Below, one piece after another: positions 1 through 10,638 of a DNA stretch of 64,000 nucleotides. The number at the start of each line of letters is the position of its first letter. Positions within the stretch are counted from its first letter, which is position 1. Location: NCBI GenBank assembly GCA_028712695.1, contig JAQTQZ010000003.1:102800-166799 (forward strand), given 5' to 3'. The notes below the pieces were generated by a model that was not told where the DNA came from, searched no databases, and worked only from the letters and a program-made list of their open reading frames with translations. The stretch is from Methylovulum sp. GTDB taxonomy: Bacteria > Pseudomonadota > Gammaproteobacteria > Methylococcales > Methylomonadaceae. The translations under genes and the position numbers were made by a program.

Positions 1-1364
<1,364 letters not shown>

Positions 1365-1366
1365 CT

Positions 1367-1771
1367 ATGCAACAGACACGCATGACGCTTAAAATTCTTC
1401 TGCCCTTTGAAATATTCGCCGAAAAAAACGGCGTGTCACGCATCGTCGCGGAAACCCAAGAGGGCTCGTTTGGCCTCTTGCCGCAACGCCTCGATTGTGT
1501 GGCGGCGCTCTCGCCGGGCATTTTAATCTATGAAACCGAAGCGGAGGGCGAGTGCTACGTTGCCATCGATGAGGGCGTGCTGGTCAAGACCGGCAAGGAT
1601 GTGCTCGTTTCCGTGCGGAGGGCGCTGGTTGGCACAGACCTTGCCCAATTGCATGAAGCGGTGAAGCAGGAATTTCTGATCCTGGATGAGTGCGAACAAA
1701 GCGTGCGTTCGGTGATGGCAAAACTGGAAACCGGATTTCTACGCCGCTTTGCGAGCTTCCAACATGAATAA
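1367..1771 (+). CDS. atpC: N-ATPase F1 subunit epsilon
   Basis: This is the epsilon subunit of the F1 central stalk, about 134 residues. The N-terminal beta-sandwich is recognisable (LKILLPFEIFAEKNGVSRI, then GSFGLLPQRLDCVAALSPGI), the usual epsilon fold pattern. I start it at ATG 1367; ATG 1382 (MTLKILLP) is equally possible. In N-ATPase operons atpC directly follows atpD rather than ending the operon as in ordinary atp operons. The 3' end overlaps the start of atpQ. Confidence 0.9.
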   Translation: MQQTRMTLKILLPFEIFAEKNGVSRIVAETQEGSFGLLPQRLDCVAALSPGILIYETEAEGECYVAIDEGVLVKTGKDVLVSVRRALVGTDLAQLHEAVKQEFLILDECEQSVRSVMAKLETGFLRRFASFQHE

Positions 1772-2105
1772 GAAACCCAAAAACACCTCGAAAAAAACGT
1801 CCGCCTTCGCCGACCAAGTGGGCTTGAAAGCCGCCCGCAAACTTAAGGCACGGCATCATGCCACACCGGGGGTCTGGTTCGGCTTAGGGATGATGGGGCT
1901 GATTGGCTGGTCGGTGGTTGTGCCGACGTTGCTCGGTGCGGCGCTGGGTATCTGGTTGGACGAGCACTATCCGGGAGGCCGTTCTTGGACGCTAGCGTTG
2001 TTGGTGGCAGGACTAATGATAGGCTGTTTTAATGCGTGGCTTTGGGTCGCCAAGGAAGATAGGGCAATGCGGAACAACAACGGACAGGAGGACAATGATG
2101 AATGA
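1764..2105 (+). CDS. atpQ: N-ATPase accessory membrane subunit AtpQ (AtpI-like)
   Basis: A small membrane protein of 113 residues from ATG 1764, which overlaps the atpC stop codon. After a Lys-rich N-terminus it has two hydrophobic segments (GVWFGLGMMGLIGWSVVVP and a second around LALLVAGLMIGCFNAWLWV) separated by a loop with WLDEHYPG. This is the AtpI-like Ca2+/Mg2+ transporter-type fold. Its place between atpC and atpR identifies it as AtpQ, a subunit known only in N-ATPase operons. AtpI-like proteins act in c-ring assembly; whether AtpQ does so is inferred. Confidence 0.85.
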   Translation: MNKKPKNTSKKTSAFADQVGLKAARKLKARHHATPGVWFGLGMMGLIGWSVVVPTLLGAALGIWLDEHYPGGRSWTLALLVAGLMIGCFNAWLWVAKEDRAMRNNNGQEDNDE

Positions 2106-2412
2106 AATATTGGTTTGGATGCTGGCGTGGCTAGCGGGCATGGGGCTTGGTGCGGTTTTTTTCGGCGGCCTGTGGTGGACAGTCCGTAAAGGCTTGTCCT
2201 CCCGACGACCGTGGTTATGGATAGCCTTTAGTTCACTGCTGCGGACGGGCATTGCCCTAGTGGGCTTTTACGTGGTTGCTGGCGATCATTGGCAGCGGCT
2301 ATTATTGTGCCTACTTGGCTTTTTGATGGCACGCTTGGCTGTTACATGGCTGACCCGATTGCCGGTAGAAAACCAAACACAGCCAACGCAGGAGTCCAGC
2401 CATGCACCTTAG
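2098..2412 (+). CDS. atpR: N-ATPase membrane subunit AtpR
   Basis: A hydrophobic protein of about 104 residues with three predicted membrane helices (starting MNEILVWMLAWLAGMGLG, then around LWIAFSSLLRTGIALVGFYVV, then LLLCLLGFLMARLAVTWL). A strong AGGAGG at 2086-2091 fits ATG 2098 (six-base spacing) better than ATG 2095. The Arg in the second helix and in MARLAVTW are typical of AtpR, which has been proposed to interact with the c subunit during ring assembly. It overlaps the end of atpQ and the start of atpB. Confidence 0.85.
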   Translation: MNEILVWMLAWLAGMGLGAVFFGGLWWTVRKGLSSRRPWLWIAFSSLLRTGIALVGFYVVAGDHWQRLLLCLLGFLMARLAVTWLTRLPVENQTQPTQESSHAP

Positions 2413-3097
2413 CCCCGATGAAGTCATCTTCTGGCAATACGGTTTTTTCAAACTTAACGCCACCATTGTGTTCACGTGGGGGATTATGTTCGTGCTGGCG
2501 GTCGGATCAAAACTGATCACGCGCAACCTTTCTACCGAGTTGCAACGGTCACGCTGGCAGAACCTTCTGGAAATCATCGTCACCGCGATTGAAAAGCAAA
2601 TCAAAGAAGTCGGGCTATGCCACCCAAGACCGTATCTTAGTTTTCTGGGCACATTGTTCCTGTTTGTCGCCACAGCCAGCCTCTGCACCATCATTCCGGG
2701 TTATGAGCCACCGACCGGTTCGCTCTCGACCACCGCAGCACTCGCGTTGTGCGTATTTGTAGCGGTGCCGCTGTTCGGCATCCTGGACCAAGGCATGGGC
2801 GGTTACCTGAAGTCTTATCTGGAGCCAACGGTCATCATGCTGCCATTCAATATCATCAGCGAACTCTCCCGTACGCTGGCATTGGCTGTCCGCCTGTTCG
2901 GCAACATGATGAGCGGGGCAATGATTATCGGTATTCTATTGACCATCACGCCCTTCATCTTCCCGGTCGTTATGACCCTGCTCGGATTGCTCACCGGCAT
3001 GGTGCAAGCCTATATCTTCAGTATCCTTGCCGCCGTTTACATTGCCGCCGCCATGCGGACGCGCAAGCCACACACCAAACCAGAGCCCAAAAACTGA
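2402..3097 (+). CDS. atpB: N-ATPase Fo subunit a
   Basis: Subunit a of the membrane sector forms the ion half-channels beside the c-ring. The protein has 231 residues with about five or six hydrophobic helices. The invariant stator arginine is visible at residue 164 in LALAVRLFGNM, followed by the usual amphipathic segment. The N-terminus (MHLSPDEVIFWQYGFFKLNA) is the N-ATPase version rather than that of ordinary gammaproteobacterial AtpB. It overlaps atpR by 11 bases, so translation is probably coupled. Confidence 0.93.
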   Translation: MHLSPDEVIFWQYGFFKLNATIVFTWGIMFVLAVGSKLITRNLSTELQRSRWQNLLEIIVTAIEKQIKEVGLCHPRPYLSFLGTLFLFVATASLCTIIPGYEPPTGSLSTTAALALCVFVAVPLFGILDQGMGGYLKSYLEPTVIMLPFNIISELSRTLALAVRLFGNMMSGAMIIGILLTITPFIFPVVMTLLGLLTGMVQAYIFSILAAVYIAAAMRTRKPHTKPEPKN

Positions 3098-3124
3098 AAC
3101 ACCAAACCAACCTAAGGAAATATT

Positions 3125-3406
3125 ATGGATAACATGACTATTATCGCGGTGGCCTCCATTGTCATCGCCGGCCTCACGACCAGTTTCGGCTGTATGGGGC
3201 CTGCGTTGGCGGAAGGCAAAGCGGTCGCAACGGCGCTCACTGCGCTGGCACAGCAACCGGATGCCTCTGCCACCATCACGCGGACTTTGTTTGTCGGGCT
3301 GGCAATGATCGAGTCCACCGCCATCTATTGCTTTGTTGTGTCGATGATTCTGATTTTCGCCAATCCGTTTTGGAACCACGCTATCGCCCACGCCGCAGGA
3401 CAATAA
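3125..3406 (+). CDS. atpE: N-ATPase Fo subunit c (rotor ring)
   Basis: Rotor subunit c, 93 residues, two helices. The ion-binding glutamate of helix 2 is E63 in MIESTAIYCF; the Glu-Ser-Thr run is the pattern seen in Na+-binding c subunits. Helix 1 carries a second glutamate, E30 in GPALAEGKA, at the position of the Gln ligand of Ilyobacter-type Na+ rings. This two-carboxylate arrangement is characteristic of N-ATPases. Na+ pumping was predicted for the family, but the Burkholderia pseudomallei N-ATPase ring has been reported to bind H+, so the coupling ion cannot be read from sequence alone. A GGAAA-type ribosome site precedes ATG 3125. Confidence 0.95.
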   Translation: MDNMTIIAVASIVIAGLTTSFGCMGPALAEGKAVATALTALAQQPDASATITRTLFVGLAMIESTAIYCFVVSMILIFANPFWNHAIAHAAGQ

Positions 3407-3409
3407 ACC

Positions 3410-4219
3410 ATGCTCATCGATTGGTTCACTGTGGGTGCGCAAGCGCTCAATTTCCTTATTCTGGTGTGGTTGATGAAGCGCTTTCTTTACAAGCCCATCC
3501 TTCATGCGATTGATGAGCGGGAAAAGCGTATCGCCGCTACGCTTAAGGATGCCGACGAGAAACAGGCGGAAGCCCAAAAGGAGCGCGATGCGTTCCAGCA
3601 GAAGAACGCCGCGTTCGACCAGCAACGTGAAGCCCTCTTTAGCCAAGCGTCGATTGATGCGAAAGCCGAAGGGCAGCGGCTTTTGGACGCCGCCCGCAAA
3701 GCCGCCGATGCCTTGGGCACCCAGCGCTTGGAAACGCTGAGAAATGACGCCCATAACCTGAACCAAGCCATTAGCCGCCAGACCCAGCAGGAAGTGTTTG
3801 CTATCGTCCGTAAAGCGCTGGCGGATCTTGCCTCGACCAGTTTGGAAGAACGCTTGGGCGAAGTGTTCATCCGCCGCTTGCAGGCTTTGGAGAGTCCGGC
3901 AAAAGCGGGCTTGGCGGCGGCACTCACGGCAGCCGCCGAACCGGTGCTGGTGCGTAGCGCGTTTGACCTGCCGGCAGCGCAATGTGCGCTAATACAACAG
4001 ACACTCAACGAAACCTTCTCCGCAACGATTAAAGTCCGGTTTGAAACCCGGCCGGAGGTGATCAGTGGCATCGAACTGGCTGCGAACGGCTGGAAAATCG
4101 CTTGGAGCATTGCGGATTATATGGCTGAGTTGGAAAAAAGCGTTGGCAAACTCATTAAAGACCAGCTCAAACCCGAAGATAAGCCAGAAAACAAAGAGGC
4201 CTCCGAGGTGGTGGAATGA
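3410..4219 (+). CDS. atpF: N-ATPase Fo subunit b with delta-like C-terminus
   Basis: Peripheral stalk subunit, 269 residues, much longer than the usual b subunit of about 156. It has an N-terminal membrane anchor ([23 protein letters not shown]) and a long charged coiled coil (about residues 35-150). The C-terminal part (about 180-255) follows the delta-subunit pattern, with [13 protein letters not shown] and [18 protein letters not shown], where delta proteins have a GGI...G...D.S motif. No separate atpH exists in the operon, so this b/delta fusion probably supplies the delta function; that is known for N-ATPases. The stop overlaps the start of atpA. Confidence 0.93.
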   Translation: MLIDWFTVGAQALNFLILVWLMKRFLYKPILHAIDEREKRIAATLKDADEKQAEAQKERDAFQQKNAAFDQQREALFSQASIDAKAEGQRLLDAARKAADALGTQRLETLRNDAHNLNQAISRQTQQEVFAIVRKALADLASTSLEERLGEVFIRRLQALESPAKAGLAAALTAAAEPVLVRSAFDLPAAQCALIQQTLNETFSATIKVRFETRPEVISGIELAANGWKIAWSIADYMAELEKSVGKLIKDQLKPEDKPENKEASEVVE

Positions 4220-5784
4220 GCAGGCCGCCAGATTCCTTGCAGCGTGTCTTCGATAATGCGTTCGCAGCAATAAGCCAAGCGCGTGACGCCTTCGTGCCGC
4301 AAATCAAACCGCACGAGGTGGGCACAATCATGAACGTTTCCACCGGTATCGCCAAAGTCTCAGGTCTTCCGGGTGTGGGCTATGACGAGTTGGTGAAATT
4401 TCCAGGCGATGTGTATGGGATTGCATTCAATGTGGACGAGGATGAAATCGGCGTCGTGCTGCTTGGCGAATATTGGCATTTGCACGCCGGTGATGAAGTC
4501 CTGCGCACTGGCAGGGTGATGGACGTGGCTGTGGGTGACGGCTTGTTGGGCCGCGTCATCGACCCGCTCGGCCGCCCGCTCGATGGCGAAGGGCCGGTGG
4601 CCTCGACTAAACGTTTGCCCATCGAACGGCCCGCTGCACCGATTATGGATAGGGCGCCAGTCACCGTGCCACTGCAAACTGGCCTCAAAGCGATTGATGC
4701 GCTCATTCCCATCGGCCGTGGGCAGCGGGAACTAATTTTGGGCGACCGGCAAATCGGTAAAACCGCTATTGCGCTCGACACCATCCTTAACCAACGCGAC
4801 CAAAATGTGCTGTGCGTTTATTGCGCCATTGGCCAGCGTGCGTCCTCTGTGGCGAAGGCGGTCGCCACTTTGCGGGAAAAAGGCGCACTGGATTACACGG
4901 TCATCGTGGTGACTGAAGGCAATGACCCGCCAGGCCTCGCTTATATCGCCCCTTACGCCGCGACCAGCATTGCCGAGCATTTTATGGAAGCGGGCCGGGA
5001 CGTGCTGATCGTCTATGACGACCTTACCCAACACGCCCGAGCTTACCGCGAGATTTCCCTGCTGCTTCGAAGGCCGCCCGGTCGGGAAGCTTTTCCCGGC
5101 GACATTTTCTATATCCATTCGCGGTTGTTGGAACGGGCGACCCACCTGTGCAAAGAGCTTGGCGGGGGTTCGCTGACCGCCTTGCCTATCATCGAAACGG
5201 AAGCGCAGAACATTTCCGCCTACATTCCGACCAATCTGATTTCCATCACGGACGGGCAAATCTACCTTTCCCCGGCATTGTTTGAATTAGGCGTACTGCC
5301 TGCGGTCGATGTCGGCAAATCCGTTTCGCGCGTGGGCGGCAAGGCGCAACGGGCGGCTTACCGCGCTGTGGCAGGTGACCTTAAGCTTGCCTATGCGCAG
5401 TTTGAAGAACTCGAAACCTTTGCCCGCTTTGGCGCCCGCTTGGATGACAACACCCGCAAATCTATCGAGCATGGGCGGCGCATCCGTGCCTGCCTTAAGC
5501 AGCCCGAATTCGCCCCTGTGTCCGTGTCCGCCCAAATCGCCATCCTGCTGGCGTTGACGGCGGAGCTTTTCGATGCGTTGCCACTAGCCCAGATGACAGA
5601 CGCCGAGCATGCCGTCATAGCAGCCGCTGCAAATATCCCCATCGAGGTGTGCAAGCGTTTGTACACTGCCGAAAAACTGGGTGATGAGGATCGTAAAGCC
5701 ATCATCGAAATTGCCCGTCTAGCGCTCGTCCAATTTCAGCCCGCCCCTAAACCAAAACCCATCGCACATAAGGAAAACGCATGA
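4216..5784 (+). CDS. atpA: N-ATPase F1 subunit alpha
   Basis: Regulatory alpha subunit of F1, 522 residues. The nucleotide-binding loop [10 protein letters not shown] is near residue 175; most alphas have GDRQTGKT, and Thr-to-Ile here is a mild variation. [21 protein letters not shown] and the [19 protein letters not shown] strand mark the N-terminal crown. [17 protein letters not shown] is the classical alpha signature. The start ATG overlaps the atpF stop as ATGA, and its own stop overlaps atpG the same way. Confidence 0.95.
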   Translation: MSRPPDSLQRVFDNAFAAISQARDAFVPQIKPHEVGTIMNVSTGIAKVSGLPGVGYDELVKFPGDVYGIAFNVDEDEIGVVLLGEYWHLHAGDEVLRTGRVMDVAVGDGLLGRVIDPLGRPLDGEGPVASTKRLPIERPAAPIMDRAPVTVPLQTGLKAIDALIPIGRGQRELILGDRQIGKTAIALDTILNQRDQNVLCVYCAIGQRASSVAKAVATLREKGALDYTVIVVTEGNDPPGLAYIAPYAATSIAEHFMEAGRDVLIVYDDLTQHARAYREISLLLRRPPGREAFPGDIFYIHSRLLERATHLCKELGGGSLTALPIIETEAQNISAYIPTNLISITDGQIYLSPALFELGVLPAVDVGKSVSRVGGKAQRAAYRAVAGDLKLAYAQFEELETFARFGARLDDNTRKSIEHGRRIRACLKQPEFAPVSVSAQIAILLALTAELFDALPLAQMTDAEHAVIAAAANIPIEVCKRLYTAEKLGDEDRKAIIEIARLALVQFQPAPKPKPIAHKENA

Positions 5785-6671
5785 GCGGCTCCATGGCGAG
5801 CCTGCGCCGGAAGATCAATAGTGCCGGTGACCTCCAATCCGTTGTCCGCACCATGAAGGCCTTGGCCGCCTCAAGCATCGGCCAATACGAGCAGTCGGTA
5901 CATGCGTTGGCTGACTACTACCGGACGGTGGAGCTGGGATTGGGCGTCTGCTTCCGATTAAGCACGCCAGGCGCTATAAGGCCAGAACAGGCAAGACAAA
6001 CCACGCAGAACACCATTGGCGCCATCGTGTTTGGGTCTGACCAAGGGTTGGTCGGCCAGTTTAATGAGGTGGTGGCCGAGTATGCGCTTAAGACGCTTGC
6101 GGCACTGCCCGGCACACCCCAAGTCTGGGCTGTTGGTGAACGCGTCCATGCCCATTTGGAAGACGCAGGTATGCCGCTAATGGGGCTCTTTGCGGTGCCG
6201 ACGTCTGTCAAGGCAATCACCCCGCTCGTCGGGCAGCTTATTGTGGAGAGCGAAACAAACCACGGACAGGGCGAGGTCACCGAGCTCCTCCTTTTTTATA
6301 ACCGCCCCACGTTGGGGGTAGTTTATGCGCCCGTCAACCAGCGCTTGCTGCCATTGGATGACAGCTGGCGAAAAGGGCTGGCGGAACAGCCTTGGCCGAC
6401 GAAGAATTTGCCGGAAGTTATGATGGATGCGACTGGGGCGCTACGGGCGTTGATCAGCGAATATCTTTTTGTCTCACTGTTCCGTGCATGCGCCGAATCC
6501 TTGGCGAGCGAAAACGCGAGCCGCTTGGCGGCAATGGAACGCGCCGACAAGAATATCGATGACTTGCTGGAGCATTTCCACGCGACTTTCCACCGTTTGC
6601 GCCAGACTGGTATTGACGAAGAACTGTTTGATGTGATCTCCGGCTATGAAGCACTGGCACAAGAAAAGTAG
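5781..6671 (+). CDS. atpG: N-ATPase F1 subunit gamma
   Basis: Central-shaft gamma subunit, 296 residues. The N-terminal helix ([20 protein letters not shown]) and the C-terminal helix ([19 protein letters not shown]) form the coiled-coil axle, and the Rossmann-like middle part has the [11 protein letters not shown] motif of gamma proteins. It ends the nine-gene N-ATPase operon; beta, epsilon, Q, R, a, c, b/delta, alpha and gamma are all present, so the operon looks complete except for the window cut in atpD. No clear terminator hairpin follows. Confidence 0.93.
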   Translation: MSGSMASLRRKINSAGDLQSVVRTMKALAASSIGQYEQSVHALADYYRTVELGLGVCFRLSTPGAIRPEQARQTTQNTIGAIVFGSDQGLVGQFNEVVAEYALKTLAALPGTPQVWAVGERVHAHLEDAGMPLMGLFAVPTSVKAITPLVGQLIVESETNHGQGEVTELLLFYNRPTLGVVYAPVNQRLLPLDDSWRKGLAEQPWPTKNLPEVMMDATGALRALISEYLFVSLFRACAESLASENASRLAAMERADKNIDDLLEHFHATFHRLRQTGIDEELFDVISGYEALAQEK

Positions 6672-6689
6672 AGGCCGGTAAATTGGACG

Positions 6690-6803
6690 GTAAAGCAACA
6701 AAACGTTAAGCATTGCGGCGACCACTTTGCCCTTGTGAATTAAGCTCTCCAAATAATGGCTACGCTGATCTTCCGTTAGACGCACTAAGTGTTTGCCTTG
6801 CAT
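6690..6803 (-). pseudogene. IS630-family transposase N-terminal remnant
   Basis: On the minus strand, reading from ATG 6803, the first 35 or so residues (MQGKHLVRLTEDQRSHYLES, then LIHKGKVVAAMLNVLLL) match the helix-turn-helix start of IS630-type transposases, where a KxxVxLTxxER...L..L...GK pattern is usual. After about 35 codons the similarity stops and nothing like the DDE catalytic domain follows before the nitrilase gene. It is therefore a fragment. It sits in the 200-base gap at the boundary of the G+C-rich N-ATPase operon. The assignment rests on pattern memory only. Confidence 0.5.
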
Positions 6804-6874
6804 ATCTTGGGGGAAGAGCGGTTGTCCAGTGCCCACTTACGGCGCGTCACTAAGGTTTTTGGTCAATTGCCGGG

Positions 6875-7738
6875 CTAGAAAAAACGGTTTTGCAATGGCC
6901 AGTCCCGGTAGTTAAAAACTTGGCCTTGAGTGCGCACGGTGGCTATGCTGTCTAATGACAGCTCAGCAAAAACCCATCCTACGGTATTTAACTCGCCGGA
7001 ACTGAGAATACCGTCATGAGGAAACCCCTTGTCCACCGGTGTATAAACCGCCGCAGCACCTATATTCACATCGACTGCTTCTGACCAAGGCGCTTCACCC
7101 ACTAGGCAGGATTGTACGACATAGCATTGGTTTTCCAAGGCCCTGGCTTGACAGCCTATTTTGACCCGATGATAGCCTGCCAGCGTATCGGTGCAGCTAG
7201 GTACCAGAATCAGATCGGCTCCAGCTTCCACCTGCTGTCTTGCCAGCAACGGAAATTCGCTGTCATAGCAGATATTAATCGCGATCCGCCCATAATCGGT
7301 ATCGAAGCATTTGATTTCTTCGCCACTGGTGATCAGCCATTGCTCGTTTTCAAAGCGCGTCATCATCATTTTGTCTTGATAATCGACCCGCCCATCAGGA
7401 AAAAATAAATAAGCCCGGTTATGGTAAGCACCCGATTCCAGCCGCACCGGAAAAGTCCCCGCTTGGATCAGGCAGTGGTGGCGTTGCGCCAAGCCTTGGA
7501 ACAGGCTAATGAAGCCAGCTAACAAGGACTGCATTTCCGCCAGTTGTCTTTCTAGGGATGAATACACGGCCTGACCGAATAATGAGGCCAGTTCCATGCT
7601 GTTATATTCGGGGAACAACAGGATTTTTGCCCCTTGGGTCACGGCCTCTGCAACCCAGTGCTCGCTTTTATCCTGATAAGCCTGCCAGTTGTCAAGAAAA
7701 CTGATGTCGTATTGTGCGCTGGCGATTTTAACGTTCAT
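6875..7738 (-). CDS. Carbon-nitrogen hydrolase (nitrilase superfamily)
   Basis: A 287-residue amidase of the nitrilase superfamily. The Glu-Lys-Cys triad is visible: E44 in LFPEYNSM, K123 in YQDKMMMTRF, and C157 in NICYDSEFP. Such enzymes hydrolyse amides or related C-N bonds in the cytoplasm; the substrate cannot be told. It overlaps the upstream GNAT acetyltransferase gene by 11 bases. Because nitrilase-like and GNAT domains are often paired or fused in other bacteria, the two proteins probably act on the same metabolite. Confidence 0.9.
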   Translation of the reverse strand: MNVKIASAQYDISFLDNWQAYQDKSEHWVAEAVTQGAKILLFPEYNSMELASLFGQAVYSSLERQLAEMQSLLAGFISLFQGLAQRHHCLIQAGTFPVRLESGAYHNRAYLFFPDGRVDYQDKMMMTRFENEQWLITSGEEIKCFDTDYGRIAINICYDSEFPLLARQQVEAGADLILVPSCTDTLAGYHRVKIGCQARALENQCYVVQSCLVGEAPWSEAVDVNIGAAAVYTPVDKGFPHDGILSSGELNTVGWVFAELSLDSIATVRTQGQVFNYRDWPLQNRFF

Positions 7739-8327
7739 CTTTAAGCCAAAAGGTCATAGGTTTAGGGGTTTCTTCGGTGTCATCCAAATCTTTCCAGACA
7801 TAAGTGGTTGTCAGTTCAGGATGTTTAAAATAGCCGCGCTTGTTCCAAAATTTATCCAATGGCACATAATCGCCAGGACGGCGTGGATGGTCTACAGGGC
7901 GTTCCACGCAACAGAAAGTGATATGTCTGAAACCGCCCAGATCGGCGGCATGGGCTTCGCGTTCTTCAAAAAAACGCACGCCGATACCTAATCCCCGGTA
8001 ATTTTTATCCAACACCGATTCGCTGCAATAAAACACATCGTTAAGGTCGTAGCCCTGTTCGATAAACGGTTTTTTCAGCTCATCCGTTTCGTATTTCATC
8101 GGCAGTGCGGTTGATGCGCCAACAACTTTGTCATCATCCAATGCCAACACGATAACGCTTTCGGGATTGTCGATGTAGGTTTGCAGGTATTTTTTTTCAT
8201 AATCCAGATTGCCGTCGTACAAGTACGGAAAATCATGGAAAACTTCAATTCTAAGGCGGGCGAGTTCAGGGATATAAGGGATTAGGGCACTGCCGCTCCG
8301 CCGCTTTATGTGGATGTTTTTAGGCAT
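7728..8327 (-). CDS. GNAT family N-acetyltransferase
   Basis: A 199-residue acyl-CoA-dependent acetyltransferase. Motif A, the acetyl-CoA loop, is NYRGLGIGVRFFEERE at about residues 113-128, preceded by a central strand VIVLALDDDKVVGASTALPM. The overlap with the nitrilase-type hydrolase gene downstream indicates one transcript and coupled translation. The substrate is unknown. The start ATG 8327 is followed by a Lys/Arg-rich N-terminus, so it is cytoplasmic. Confidence 0.85.
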   Translation of the reverse strand: MPKNIHIKRRSGSALIPYIPELARLRIEVFHDFPYLYDGNLDYEKKYLQTYIDNPESVIVLALDDDKVVGASTALPMKYETDELKKPFIEQGYDLNDVFYCSESVLDKNYRGLGIGVRFFEEREAHAADLGGFRHITFCCVERPVDHPRRPGDYVPLDKFWNKRGYFKHPELTTTYVWKDLDDTEETPKPMTFWLKDER

Positions 8328-8363
8328 GGGGATTAGCTCAAAAATCGAATATTTTAACTAAAT

Positions 8364-8723
8364 TCACGGCTGTTTGCGCAGTTTATGCAGGCAAAAAACG
8401 GCTAAGCTGACACCGATAGTGTCAGCAAGCCAATCGGCAACCGAGGGGCTACGCCCTGGGACAAACGACTGATGCCATTCATCAGTCGCGCCATATAGGC
8501 TGCCTAGAATGATGCTCAGTAACGCAAGCATAACAATAGATGGATTGAACCATTGCTTAATGCTTTGCCATAACAAGGCGCCAAGAATGCAATAAGCCCC
8601 GGCATGATACAACTTGTCTTGGCTTTCAAACCACATTGGCGCAGGCAAAGAGGGTTGGGCAGAAAGCGAATAAATAAATAGGCTATAAAGCAATAAGCCA
8701 GCGATATATAAAATTTTAAGCAT
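8364..8723 (-). CDS. VanZ-like membrane protein
   Basis: A 119-residue protein with about four hydrophobic helices. The hallmark sequence GATDEWHQSFVPGRSPSVAD lies between helices 3 and 4, followed by WLADTIGVSLAVF; this D-E-x-x-Q...R...D-x-x-x-N/D pattern defines the VanZ-like family. VanZ gives low-level teicoplanin resistance in enterococci, but the role of chromosomal homologues is mostly unknown. It is 36 bases upstream of the GNAT gene on the same strand. Confidence 0.85.
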   Translation of the reverse strand: MLKILYIAGLLLYSLFIYSLSAQPSLPAPMWFESQDKLYHAGAYCILGALLWQSIKQWFNPSIVMLALLSIILGSLYGATDEWHQSFVPGRSPSVADWLADTIGVSLAVFCLHKLRKQP

Positions 8724-9033
8724 AAGCTACGGATAATGTGTGTGTTTTGGGCGGTTTTGGTAAAAACTGTGCGCAATCATCTAGGACAGCGGTTACTGGT
8801 ACATTTAAACATGGAGCACCCGATTTTGCCGATTATCGCTATGCTGAATCTTTATTTAGGCGAGTGCTATGGGCAATACGCCCTGATGCTCCAACGGTTT
8901 TGTTTTGCGCCACAGCATGTGTTTCTGTTTCTGGGGTTACGGATGGGCAAACTGTTTTGTTGTGAAATAAGTTTGATTTTGCCTAGAGTGTCTGCATACT
9001 TTGCAAATGCCTCCCTAGATTGAAACCCCACAG
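8724..9033. other. Intergenic, no supported gene
   Basis: The gap between the divergent VanZ-like gene and the K+ channel gene. Two overlapping reading frames of about 75 and 95 codons exist on the plus strand, but neither has a ribosome binding site or a recognisable motif. It should contain the promoters for both flanking genes; I see no convincing -35/-10 pair. Confidence 0.4.
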
Positions 9034-10638
9034 ATGTTGACTCGGCTGCTTGTTTATTTTGCTTACTTTTTAAAATCGTCACCACGTTACCAAAAGACTA
9101 AACGTTTTTTTTATAGTCTGTTGGAAGACCCTGGCAGTCGGCTTAAACCGTATTTTGATGTAAGCATGATTGCTGTAGTCATACTGAGTGTGTTGTTGCT
9201 GATTTATGAAATAGGCAATGCCCAGGCAAATATTAGCGAGTGGTACGAGCGCGGTGTTGTTAGTTTGTTTGTCATTGAATATTTGTTGCGCCTTTGGTTG
9301 TGTAGTGATAACCATAAAATTATTTTAGCGCATTACGAAGAAGCGGATTATCTGAATATTCGGTTTCGCCTGAGTAAGGTTATCGGTATTTTGGTGACAA
9401 AAAAACTTGAATATATTTCCAGTCCGTTAGCAATCATTGATTTATTGGCAATTTTACCTAGCTACCGTGAGCTTAGGGTGCTGAGGCTCTTTGTCATATT
9501 CCGTTTGTTCAAACTGTTCCGATACCTAAACAGCATAAAATTATTTGCTGAAATACTTAGCAGTAAACGCTTTGAGCTGTATACGCTGGCTATTTTTCTG
9601 GGTTTCTTGATATTTATCGGCAGTACTGCCTTGTATTTTTTTGAAAATCCCAGTAATGGCGGGCAAGTCAGCAGTCTGTTTGATGCCTTTTATTTATCGG
9701 TAGTCACGCTAGCGACAGTGGGTTATGGCGATATTGCCCCGCACACGGTAGGCGGCCGACTAGTGGCTATGGTGCTGATTTTTACGGGCCTCAGTTTTAT
9801 TGCATTTTTTACGTCCATCATTGTGTCTGCGTTTAGCGATAAGATGCAGGACATGCAGGTTAACAGGATTTATGCGGAGCTGGGCCGGTATCGCAACTAT
9901 ATCATTATTTGCGGCTTTGGTCGGGTTGGGCAGCATATTGCCAGGCAGCTTGAGAAAGATCGGCAGCATTTTGTGGTTATCGACAGTGATGCGGCTAAGG
10001 TGCAAGACGCCAAGAGGCACAATTATTTGGCAATCCATGATGATGCCAGCAGAAATGATGTGTTGATAAATGCAGGCCTCAATAACAAGGCGACCGCCAT
10101 TTTATGCACGACAGGTGATGATGTCATTAATGTTTACATTACCCTGACTAGCCGGCATCTGAACAAAGACATTCGGATTTTATCCCGTGCCAACAATGAA
10201 GAAAATGTAAAAAAACTCTATCAGGTAGGCGCCACGCATGTGATCCAACCTTTTGAAATAGCCGGTATGGTGGCGGCCCAATATGTTGGCCAGCCAGTGG
10301 CATTTGAGGCGATCGTGGGGATTATCAGTGAAGAAAAGCGGTTTATTATGGAAACGGTATGTGTGCACGATGATTCGTTCATCATCGGCCAAGCTGTCAA
10401 TGATATTGATTTTGCGCAACGTAAGCTGATCTTGGTGGGGGTTATCAGTACAAATCCTGTGCACTGTAAGCATAAAAACCGGTATCAGGTAAAAAACCAG
10501 CATTTTTATTTCAATCCGGAAAAATATTTTCGGCTACAAGCGGGTGATCTATTGGTTGTATTGGGGCGAAAGTTTGGTATTGATCATTTCCGTAGCCAAG
10601 TTGAAATAAGTCGCCTAAAGCTAAGTAGAAAGTCATGA
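9034..10638 (+). CDS. Voltage-gated-type K+ channel with RCK (TrkA) domain
   Basis: A 534-residue potassium channel. The N-terminal half has six membrane segments; the S4-like segment has regularly spaced arginines (RELRVLRLFVIFRLFKLFRY, about residues 145-165). The selectivity filter is ATVGYGD at about residues 227-233. After S6, an RCK domain begins with the dinucleotide-binding motif IIICGFGRVGQHIA (about 289) and continues into a TrkA-C domain. It resembles E. coli Kch but is longer. Its stop overlaps the start of the next gene, which encodes a second RCK protein, suggesting that the gating ring uses both. Confidence 0.9.
   Translation: MLTRLLVYFAYFLKSSPRYQKTKRFFYSLLEDPGSRLKPYFDVSMIAVVILSVLLLIYEIGNAQANISEWYERGVVSLFVIEYLLRLWLCSDNHKIILAHYEEADYLNIRFRLSKVIGILVTKKLEYISSPLAIIDLLAILPSYRELRVLRLFVIFRLFKLFRYLNSIKLFAEILSSKRFELYTLAIFLGFLIFIGSTALYFFENPSNGGQVSSLFDAFYLSVVTLATVGYGDIAPHTVGGRLVAMVLIFTGLSFIAFFTSIIVSAFSDKMQDMQVNRIYAELGRYRNYIIICGFGRVGQHIARQLEKDRQHFVVIDSDAAKVQDAKRHNYLAIHDDASRNDVLINAGLNNKATAILCTTGDDVINVYITLTSRHLNKDIRILSRANNEENVKKLYQVGATHVIQPFEIAGMVAAQYVGQPVAFEAIVGIISEEKRFIMETVCVHDDSFIIGQAVNDIDFAQRKLILVGVISTNPVHCKHKNRYQVKNQHFYFNPEKYFRLQAGDLLVVLGRKFGIDHFRSQVEISRLKLSRKS

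Noticed and set aside
2936..3982. Long minus-strand frame across atpE/atpF (348 codons)
   Set aside because: A shadow frame in G+C-rich DNA; the plus strand encodes unmistakable c and b subunits.
8736..9023. Plus-strand frames of 75-95 codons before the K+ channel gene
   Set aside because: No ribosome site and no recognisable motif; two frames overlap each other and one minus-strand frame, as expected by chance.
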